The position numbers and the translations under genes are program-made. A stretch of 64,000 bases of DNA from Mallotus nudiflorus (Eukaryota > Streptophyta > Magnoliopsida > Malpighiales > Euphorbiaceae): positions 1,005,001 to 1,069,000 of the forward strand of contig CANTUR010000623.1 of NCBI GenBank assembly GCA_947683625.1. Direction: 5' to 3'. Each line of letters begins with the position of its first letter. Position 1 is the stretch's first letter. Of this stretch, positions 35,516-44,019 are shown piece after piece. The notes beneath the pieces are model-generated. The model ran no database searches. It was given only the letters and a program-made list of their open reading frames with translations, and was not told the DNA's origin.

Positions 35516-36323
35516 TGATACAATCCTCAAAAGGGTTAATTTATGAAGTCTACATATTAATATAGTCAAGTACAAAGCTTGGACAAACTTTTGGATTATT
35601 TTCTATTTTGGAGTCAATAAGGAAGATTCAAGAAGATTCTACAAGATGTGAGAAGATTCAAGGATATTCCAAGTCAAAGTCAAATTCAAAGTCAACAAGT
35701 CAAAGTCAACGATCAACATCCAACTAGACATATGACATGGCATGCTTCAAAGCTTAGTTGTTATCAGTTATTTATCTAGTTGTCATGAGTTGTCAATATG
35801 ACTTTTCAATGCTTAAATGTCATGAGTTGTCAATTTGACTTTTCAAAACTTAGTTGTCATTAGTTGTTATATTTTTAAAGGGATCCTATTTAATAAAGGA
35901 TTTTCCTTTATAGGTGTCTTTAAGAATAAGTAAGAAAACATATTCCTTCAAGGATTAGGATGTTTACATGCCTATATAAAGGCCATAGCATTGTAGAAAA
36001 AAATTGAACAAGTTTTATCAATTAATTCTAAATTCTTAAGAGGTTAAAGTCCTTTTCTTTTTTTCTTAAAAGAACTTTTATGAATTATCAACTGAAGGCT
36101 TGGTATATTCAAACATAGTTTAACTTAGACTTAAAATTGACTTCATTAATCTTAGGTTAACATTAAATAACCTTTAATTCTTTATAATTAAGGTTCTTAA
36201 GTACATGTTATTTAAAGGTCTTGTTGGGGATTAAAGTTTCTTTTTGCTAGATTTATGAATGTTCCTTGGCAAGGTTATCAACATTAAATACGGGTTTGGT
36301 ACAAGTTAACAACGTTCACATGA
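35516..36323 (+). repeat. 3' LTR of element C
   Basis: Near-copy of the 5' LTR with a TATA box TATATAAAG at 35973-35981. It starts TGATACAATCC and ends TCACATGA before the GTTGC duplication. Confidence 0.9.
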
Positions 36324-36328
36324 GTTGC
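36324..36328 (+). other. Target-site duplication GTTGC, right side of element C
   Basis: Identical to 32272-32276. Confidence 0.85.
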
Positions 36329-37495
36329 TACTTAAAATAAGTTCCGTTTAAAGAAGTGTTGCCATTAAAATGGACTTCTCTAGAACAACCAAGCTATTAA
36401 CAAATTTGGGATACTTTGGGTGAACCGATAGGAAATTTTGACTATTTGGTAAAGTATTCTAAGCCAACATCTACAGATATTCCATTTGATTCAATCATTC
36501 CAAGTGGATGGGGTGATGAATTTAATGATAATGAAAAGATCAACTGTTGTGCTAATTATGTGGATGATCATATTTTTTTGGGTTGGAGAACATTCAAGCA
36601 ATTTATCTTTAAAATTCTGGGAATTAATGAAAGGAGAAAATTCTACTAATAATAATCTACGCTTAGACTTAGCTGACTTATGGGAACTGTCAAATGATAA
36701 TGAGGTTGATGTAAGTCATGTCACTAAAAGTGGGAAGGATTATCCAAATCCTCCTATGCTACAAAAGGATAGGTCACCAATGCTAGATAAAGGAAAATAT
36801 AAAGTGTATGAAGAGGAAAGAGAAGATACTATTTTGAAATAATTAAAGCAAATAAAAGCTAATGCTAGTGTGTGGCATTTACTTATTGCATCAAAGAAAC
36901 ACAAGGATGCTATGTATGAAACTCTTGAGAATCTACTACTTTCTACAAAATCCACTCCTTAGGAGTTGGTTATGTTGGTGGGTTTCAAGGATAATAGGGA
37001 GATTTTCTTTTCTGATAAATACTTGACATATTTAGGAAGGAAACACAAAAAGGCTTTATATATTCAAGCTAAAGTTGAGGGTTTTTTGGTCCCGTGTGTT
37101 ATGGCAAATGATGGATCAATAATTAATATCTATCCATTCAAGGTTCTTAAGAAGTTGAACATGACAAAAGAAGATCTCACAAAGTCTGATATGGTGATTA
37201 AAGCCTATGATGAGTCCAAAAAAGCTGTGGAAGGTACTTTTAAAGCGATTGTGAAAACGGGGCCAATTGAAACTGTGGTTGAATTTATTGTGCTTGATAT
37301 CCTAATCACTTATAGGTTACTTTTAGGATGACCTTAGTTCCATCCTTTAGGAGGAGTTCCTTCAACTCTTAACCAAAAGATAAAATTTCCTTACAAAGGA
37401 GGTGTGATTATTATCGAGGCTAAATATGAAGATGGTTTTTATGTGGTTTATTATGATATGGGTCCACTTGGATTTTAAGTTATTTCTATTTCATA
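36329..37495 (+). pseudogene. Gypsy gag tail and protease of element B
   Basis: Continues element B behind element C. A gag-protease linker is followed by the aspartic protease in the open frame 36966-37331 (KALYIQAKVEGFLVPCVMAN, DGSIINIYPFKVLKKLNM, FIVLDILITYRLLLG, then PSTLNQKIKF after a stop). In Tat-type proteases the active site reads V-D-x-G-S-A-L-N. Here the aligned residues are A-N-D-G-S-I-I-N, so the catalytic Asp appears to be Asn. The GRPW-like end is split by a stop at 37329-37331. The open frames at 36416-36649 and 36486-36842 overlap in two frames, which marks a frameshift in the linker. Confidence 0.75.
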
Positions 37496-38109
37496 TGATT
37501 ATAAAGATCTAAAAGGTTTAAAGAAGGCCAAATTACGGTTCCAAATGTTATAGCTACTATGGACACTGGATTAAGCTTTCACCACTTACTAATATTAGTG
37601 TCAAGGACTTTATTTTGAATCATGTTAAACCTATAGTATGTTTAGAAAAGGATGTTTTCAATGCTGACTATGTAATTTCTGATGATGCTTTCTTCTCTAA
37701 GTTTAAGGCAATAACCTCTAATTTTTCTTACTTGTTCGATGTTTAATCTAATGGCACTTTGCATACACTTAATCATATCATGAGCATTTCATACTTAAAT
37801 TCTATTTATATTGAACCATTTAATATAAGTGATATTAACTCACCCAAAGAACTCTAATTAGGAAAAAATCTTTCTTTTAAAGAAAAAAGTGAGATTGAGA
37901 GAATAATAAAAAATAGGAAAATAGTCTTTGATTGGAGCTATAATGATATGCTAGTAATAAATCATGAAGTGTTAGAGCATTTAGTTCCAACTGATCCAAG
38001 AATAAAGACAATAAAGTAGAAATTTAGGCAACTAAGACCTGAATGGGCTTAAAAGATAAAAGAAGAAGTCAATAAATAGATGGAGGCTGGATTCTTGGAA
38101 GAGGTTGAT
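37496..38109 (+). pseudogene. Protease-RT linker of element B
   Basis: Poorly conserved linker in Tat-type elements. It can be read in pieces (DYVISDDAFFSKF, then YLNSIYIEPFNISDINSP, KNLSFKEKSEIERIIKNRK and VFDWSYNDML). The same pieces occur in element E at 51850-52318 (INTEPFNVSIDIDP, VFTWTYDMLGID), which shows that B and E are relatives. Confidence 0.6.
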
Positions 38110-38760
38110 TATCCATAATGGTTAGCCAATATTGTCCCTGTCCTAAAAAACGATGGAAGAGTTAGAATATGTGTTGACTATCGAGATTTGAACAAGTTAA
38201 CTCCAAAGGATGATTTCCTATTGCCTTATATTGATGTTTTGATAGATTTTACTGCTGGTAAAAAGTATTACACCTGTGCAGATGGAATGGTAGGATTTAA
38301 TCAAATAATGATGGCCATTTTAAATAAGGTTAAAATTGCTTTTATCACAGAATGGGGTACTTTTTGTTACAAAGCAATGTCATTTAGGTTAAATAATGCT
38401 TATGCAATATATCAAAGAGCTATGACAATAGTTTTTAGGGATATGATTTATGAAGAGATGAAAGTGTATATGGATGATATAGTGGTTAGATCAAAAACTT
38501 TTAAAGAACAATGCAGAGATCTAAAGAAGTTTATAGAGAGGTTGACAAAGTTTAATGTGAGACTTAATCCAAAGAAATATTTTTTTCAGTATCTTCATAT
38601 AAGTTATTATTATACGTGGTCAATTCGAAAGGCATAGAAATTGATCCATATAAGATTAAGGAAATTCAAGAAATACCAACCCCTAAAATAGAAAAAAATA
38701 AGATCTTTTCTAAGTCATCTTCTGTACATCAACAGATTTATCTCTAAGATCTTTTCGATA
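38110..38760 (+). pseudogene. Gypsy reverse transcriptase of element B
   Basis: RT motifs in order: LEEVDYP, WLANIVPVLKNDGRVRICVD, YRDLNKLTPKDDFLLPYIDV, FITEWGTFCYKAMSFRLNNA, YQRAMTIVFRDM and the catalytic YMDD at 38467-38478 (VYMDDIVV), then RLNPKKYFF. The longest frame is 38188-38637. A frameshift near 38595 moves the thumb region (VVNSKGIEIDPYKIKEIQEI) to another frame. Upstream stops lie at about 38020-38120. The catalytic aspartates are kept, but the chain is broken. Confidence 0.9.
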
Positions 38761-39640
38761 TGTGAACTGATATTTAAATTATTGAGGAAGCATCAACCCA
38801 TAGTTTGGAATGAACAATGTCAGATTGCCTTTTATAGGGTGAAGCAGTACTTGTTGAATCCTTCGATTCTCAAACCACCATAGCCAGGCAATACACTTGT
38901 CTTATATCTGTGTGTTGAAGAATCTGCATTAAGGGAAATGTTAACTCAAGCAGATGGCAGAGGAGTATAATTTGTAGTCCATTACTTAGGCAAGAAGTTG
39001 CTCCCATATGAAGAGAAAATTTGTCTAGCTATGGTATAGGCAACAAGAAAACTTTAGCACTATTTTTAGTCTTATAGAATATAAGTTATCTCAAAGATGG
39101 ATCTGATGAAATATTTATATGCTACTCCTTCATTGGTTGGTAAATTGGGTAGATGCTTGATTTTGCTCTTTGAATTTGACATTGAATATTTGACAAAGAA
39201 AGTGATCAAGGGAAGAGCAGTTGTTGAATTTCTAGCTCAACAACCAATTGAAGATGATCAAGAAATTAATATTTCTTTTTTGGATGAAGAAATAGGCTTG
39301 ATTGAAGTTCAAGGTTGGAAAATGTATTTTTATGGTGAAATGAATAAAAAAGGAGTAAGAATTGGAGTGATTTTAGTTTCATCGATTGGGGATTTGATTC
39401 TGATAGCAAAAAGAATGGATTTCTCAATAACTAATAACATTTCAAAATATAAAGCCTACATCTATGGTTTAGAAGATCTTACTGTATTGAGAATTAGAAG
39501 AGTTCAGGCGTTAGGTGACTTAAAACTGGTTGTCTCACATGTCAACAAAGAATGGGAAGTCATAGAAGAAAAATTGAAGCCTTATTTTGATTATATTGAG
39601 ATCTTAAGAAGTACTTTGATGATGTGGTGTTTGTTCACTT
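38761..39640 (+). pseudogene. RNase H region of element B
   Basis: Sequence from the RT connection through RNase H. Pieces include VWNEQCQIAFYRVKQYL at about 38805, YLCVEESALREML and VHYLGKKLLPYEEKI, typical of the first RNase H of plant Gypsy pol. A second, plant-type RNase H follows in the frame 39097-39642 (EVQGWKMYFYGEMNKKG, NISKYKAYIYGLEDL, LGDLKLVVSHVNKEWEV). In intact Tat elements these places read F-D-G and NNxAEYEAL. Here the catalytic Asp and Glu are absent, so this domain is dead. The double RNase H is a mark of the Tat lineage. Confidence 0.75.
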
Positions 39641-41039
39641 GACAAGAAAGAATAATCAAGTTATTGATGCTTTATCGACTTTAGCATTTATTTGGGATCA
39701 TCTAAAAGGTTTAGTAGTAAGACAAGTAATCTTAATGAAGCAAAAGTTCCATATTTTGAGAATGCTTAAGTTTTAATTGTGCAAGAAGAAAAATAGTCAT
39801 AGTATTCAGACATTTTGAGATTAACATAATGTAAAGAATTTCTAGAAAATTCAAATAAGAAAGATCGAATGTTGTTAAGATCTCTTGTAAAAAGATTTTC
39901 AATTTTAATGGGATTTTATGCAAGAGGGATAAAGCTTTGTATATCATATATATGTTAGAAAAATAAGTAAAATAGATTATGCGAGATGTACATTTAGGGG
40001 CATATGGACCTCACATGAATGGTAAAGAGTTGGCAAGAAAAATCATGAGCTAGGGATACTATTAGCTAAAAATGAAGCATGATTATATTCAATTTGTTAA
40101 AAGTTTTCATGAGTGACAATTACATGGAAATGCTTCTCATATTCCACCTTCAATGCTCCACACTTTTGCTTCTCTGTGGCCATTTTGAGCATAGGGAATT
40201 GATATAATGGGAAAAATAACTCCACCAGCTTCTCATGGGCATGAGTTTATAGTTATGGTAGTTGATTATTTCTTAAAATGGGTTAAAGTTAAGTCCTTTA
40301 AAAAGTTAGGGCAAAGTAGATGGCTAGATTCACTAAAAAGAATTTGACTTGCAAATATGGTGTGCCTCATCATATTATAATCGATAATGGTGTGTAGTTT
40401 CAAGCAAAAATAAAAGATTTGTTACAGTAGTATGTGGTTAAACATCACAAGTCATCACCATATTGACCTCAATCGAATGGTGCAGTTGAAGTAGCTAATA
40501 AGAGCATAAAACAATTTCTCAGCTAGACTATCAAAACTTATAGAGATTGGTCATATAAATTTTCATATGCTTTATGGGGTTATAAAACTACAACTAGGAT
40601 AGCTACAAGTGCAACACCTTATTCATTAGTGTATGGAATGGAAGCAGTATTACCTGTAGAGATTGAGTTACAATCATTAAGGGTATTGTTAGAAACAAGA
40701 ATTCCAAAAGCAGAATGGGCCAAATCCATATATAAAGAGTTGAATTTGTTGGATGATAAAAGACTTAGAGTAATACTCATCATGCAACTTTATTAGAGAA
40801 GAATTGCTCATGCTTTTAATAAGAACATCAAAATTAGCAAGATTCATGAAGGTGATTTGGTTTTGAAACAAGCGAGATCAATTCCATTTAATCTTAGAGG
40901 GAAATCCAAGCCAAATTGGGAGGGTCTTTATCTTGTGAAGAAGATACTTTTGAAAGGTGCAATTAGATTGTCAAATCTTGAGGGAAATGAATTCTCAAAG
41001 CTTATGAATTTAGACAGACTAAAGAAGTACTATGTCTAA
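39641..41039 (+). pseudogene. Gypsy integrase of element B
   Basis: Integrase with stops. The N-terminal region is weak (about 39960-40100). The core from about 40195 reads GIDIMGKITPPASHGHEFIV, VVDYFLKWVKVKSF, then IIIDNG, and SNGAVEVANKSIKQFL. All three catalytic positions (Asp, Asp, Glu) are visible. The C-terminal part at 40857-41039 is open (VLKQARSIPFNLRGKSKPNW, EGLYLVKKILLKGA, LDRLKKYYV) and ends in a normal stop at 41037-41039. This end gives a sharp reference for the hairpin array that begins 48 bases later. Confidence 0.85.
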
Positions 41040-41086
41040 TCTTCAAGCAAAGTATTAAATAGAAAAATGAATAAAAAAAATCCTCA

Positions 41087-41299
41087 CTAAGATAAAAACC
41101 TAAAAGGGCAACTTAAGCAAAAGTTAGAGGTTCCCACTAAGTTGAAAACCCAAAAAGGGCAGCTTAGGCAAAAATTAAGGAAAATTAAAAAAGTGAAAAT
41201 AATTCCCGCTAAGATGAAAACCCAAAAAGGACATCTTAGTTAAAAGTATGGGATATTTGAGAGTTACGTTAGCTAAAAAACTCGAAAGAGCTAGTTAGC
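41087..41299 (+). ncRNA. Array of four hairpins directly behind the integrase stop (element B)
   Basis: Four short hairpins share one build: an outer 8-bp stem, an A4-5 bulge on the 5' side, an inner 3-bp stem and an A-rich or GAAA loop. Copies are 41087-41117, 41137-41167, 41209-41239 (each 31 nt) and 41268-41299 (32 nt). Copy 2 pairs CTAAGTTG with CAGCTTAG, with inner CCC/GGG. Copy 3 pairs CTAAGATG with CATCTTAG, a compensatory change at one position. Copy 4 pairs GTTAGCTA with TAGTTAGC, with inner CTC/GAG and loop GAAA. Copy 1 is partly decayed. A matching hairpin lies behind the integrase of element E. The role is unknown; the call as a structured RNA is inferred from covariation. Confidence 0.65.
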
Positions 41300-41639
41300 A
41301 TCATTAGAAATTCTTATTGCCAATTAGATTGATCTTTAAGCAATTCTATATAATTTATCCCTTTTATGGTTAAGAATGAGTACATTTAAGTTGATAATGC
41401 TTAGGTGTATGCATTCTTGTTGTTAGCTTATGCATTTGAATATGTGTGTGAAATCATGATGTTTGTTTCACAAATAATAAACACAATTCAGTAATCTATT
41501 TTGTTTCTTTTACCTCTTTTCTTTTTAAAAGCCAAATTTCATTTGTAAAGCATAGTTGATACAATAAAAGCTTGCATCCTAAATAAGAGCTTTCTAAAGC
41601 TTCAAACTAAACCTAGCCCCAGAGCTATCTTCACCACTT
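41300..41639. other. Spacer behind the hairpin array
   Basis: AT-rich, no ORF or repeat that I can support, up to the presumed 3' end of the antisense DUF7745-like gene. Confidence 0.4.
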
Positions 41640-42916
41640 CCACTTGCTTCATTGTGACATTTTAGCCAATTCTTATACTCCCTAGTGATTGAGAAGTCTT
41701 GATTCTTATGAATATGGTATAGCATGATCCTTTTAGGCCATGATTAAGTGATTGTTTCAATGAAAGACTTCATGAGAGCACCAACGTTAGGGAAATAAGG
41801 CATATGAGTAGGATGTTGCTTTAATCCTCATTATCTTGAAATCCTTGAAGGATGAAAGAAATAACATTCCCTCAGTCCTACAAGAGCTACATAAGTGTGA
41901 AAACTCCTTGAGCATACTTCAAAAAAATTTTAATAAGGGCAAACCCATTGTACATCCTTTTCAGCTAAACTTTGCATCCAAGCCACTTATTCTTCTTTCT
42001 TATTAAACCTCACCAAAATTCTCCTTCCTAAGAAGTGATTAAGACCATAATTGGTTAAAAGATTAGGGGGCATCACTATCTTCAACTTCTCTATAAGCCA
42101 AATCTATAAAACACAAGCACAAAATTGCATCAAAGTAACATAAACACAAAACTAGTTATCCATAGTGATATCAGCTATTGGTGTCTAAAAATTGGCTATT
42201 CATGCCCTTTAGACTGTCTAAACAACAAGCAAAACTGGCTATTCAGGCTTCAAAACCAACCATTCATCTCTGATGCATAAAAATCGACCTTTACTTGCCA
42301 AACCAACACACTTCCACCAAACCTTATCCAAACAATTCAAAGTCTCTACTAGAACCACCAGAGCAACCAATTTTAATATTAAATTCATTTTAACATTAGC
42401 TTAACTCAAAATAGACAATACCCTTCCATCCATAAGCCCTAATGTGCTTTTGTCACATTCAAAAAGATAATAGCCAAGGATAATACTCCCAATGATTGGA
42501 ATCGGATTGCAAGATCCAAGATTAGATTGAAGTTGATGGATTAAGTAATAAAAAGAGATGAAAGAACTTGAAATAATGCATCAATTATCCCCACTCTTGC
42601 TCATGCCGAAGAGATGATTCATGGCATGTATAACCACTAGGACTAGATCCGAAATAGCCATCTCTTATTAAGGATATATCTTGACACCCAAAATTGCTGA
42701 GAATTCTTTTAAAGTAGGGCATAGCTCCATTTCCCTAAACCTAAACACATGGAGAGTAGGATCCCAAAAGGAGAGAGCACCATAAAGGAAACCAAAGTCA
42801 AGCTTTAATAAGAACTCGAGATGATGGAGGTTGTATCTCTTGAGGTGTAACCAATCTTCATTTGTGAGGGTATTAATAAAGCTTTGAACAAGTGATTTGG
42901 TGTTTTTGATGCTCAT
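41640..42916 (-). pseudogene. Antisense DUF7745 / plant-mobile-domain-like gene in element B
   Basis: The first frame (42668-42916) starts MSIKNTKSLVQSF and has LEFLLKLDFGFLYGALSFWD, then FRFREMELCPTLKEFSAILG. This is the aromatic-E-L-x-PTLEE-x-ILG motif typical of DUF7745 and plant-mobile-domain proteins. Further down on the minus strand, about 41850-42020, are FLGRRILVRFNKKEE, then VAWMQSLAEKDVQW and CPY, matching the later W-x-L-x-x-K-D-V-x-W part of that family. Stops and frameshifts break it. A TATA-like box lies about 100 bases upstream. It is antisense to pol, between integrase and 3' LTR. Antisense extra ORFs at this place are known in Tat-lineage elements. The family call is by eye. 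Confidence 0.6.
42165..42295. repeat. AACTGGCTATTCATG-type word cluster 1 inside element B
   Basis: Imperfect copies of aactggctattcatg (cagctattggtg, ttggctattcatgccc, actggctattcaggc, accaaccattcatctc). The same word family recurs at 45775-45960 and in both LTRs (25330-25480, 48598-48760). Confidence 0.6.
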
Positions 42917-43010
42917 TATGGCTAAGAAAATAACAAAGCTTATTAAGACTAGAAGTGTAGATAATGTTAGGGGGCAAAGAGATAGGTGCCTTCCACTTCA
43001 CAATAAGGAT

Positions 43011-43020
43011 GAATTTATAG
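43011..43020 (-). promoter_or_regulatory. TATA-like box of the antisense DUF7745-like gene
   Basis: The minus strand reads GGCTATAAATTCATCC around 43022-43007, about 100 bases before the ATG at 42916. Confidence 0.45.
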
Positions 43021-43059
43021 CCAAAATAAAATCCTAGGGTGGTTACTTTCTACCTTTTG

Positions 43060-44012
43060 GGTAAAGCTTCATTATCCTTTAGTTAATATCCAATATGGGG
43101 GACCAAAAGATAAGGTTCAACCTTATTAGTTGAATAGAGATTGTGTGGGAACCATAAGATGACTAGGATTTTATTCACATCCTTATCTCTACCAAAGACC
43201 AAATTACAACATTTTGCAAAACTTTTTCTTTAACCCCTTATTCAGCCTAAATTCTTGTTCATTACCTTTACCTCACACTTTGAATTATGTTTAGGGTTTT
43301 GTTATTAAATTTTTAAGTCTAATTTATCATCTAAAAGATAAATAGAAAGCAAATTTAACATATTTTTCTAAATATGTTTTACATGTTCAACATATTCTTA
43401 ATAACATTCTCAAACACAGTAAGTATGAGTAATGTAAGCAAGATAACATGCCCATAAGTGGTTATCAACATCTTAGAATCTCAATGAAGCCATAAAAACT
43501 ATAAAAGCTATAAAAGTCTAGGATATATATACATAAGTGGAATATGGACATAATGGATAAAAGTCTATCTAGTGCTATGACTCCTACATAACTGCTTCCT
43601 CAAATCTCAAATTTCTTTCTCATATTTAGTCATCCATTATTTCATCCTTTTATTCTTGGAAAGGAGCTCCTACAATTGAGAGACAGTAGGATTATAGTTT
43701 GGATAAACATTCATATGCATGCATACATTAACATTCATACATGTACATATTAACTTGCATACATACATGCATATCCATACATATCCATAATCATACATTC
43801 ATAATGCATACATGTTCATGTTCATACATATGTACATTAACATTATACATTCATGCATATCCATTTGTACATATATATTTTTACTTACCAGTGCTTTCAT
43901 GTTAACCTTGGAAACAAATTCTTTATGCTATATAATCCTTTCATCAATTTCTCTACTGATGACCTTTTAACCTACATTGATGTAAATATGATGATGATGA
44001 TAATGATGATTA
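43060..44012. repeat. Spacer with a CATA-rich tract and a small GAT/ATG microsatellite
   Basis: No gene. 43690-43880 is a degenerate array of catacat/catgcata/cattcata words. 43988-44012 has gatgatgat-type units. Confidence 0.65.
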
Positions 44013-44019
44013 TGATTAA

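Larger units (their letters stand above)
32277..36323 (+). mobile_element. Element C: complete 4,047-bp gag-only LTR retrotransposon
   Basis: LTRs of 801 bp (32277-33077) and 808 bp (35516-36323) are highly similar. The PBS (33080-33091) is a perfect TGGTATCAGAGC. A polypurine tract (about 35502-35515, aagagggaggga) lies just before the 3' LTR. The 5-bp target duplication is GTTGC on both sides. The internal region codes for a chromovirus-type gag and an acidic ORF and has no protease, RT or integrase. This is the architecture known as TR-GAG (terminal-repeat gag-only, non-autonomous). It inserted into the gag tail of element B and is the youngest clear insertion there. Confidence 0.9.

Noticed and set aside
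41087..41299. CRISPR array
   Set aside because: The repeats vary, spacers are of unequal length and related to each other, and the setting is a plant retroelement.
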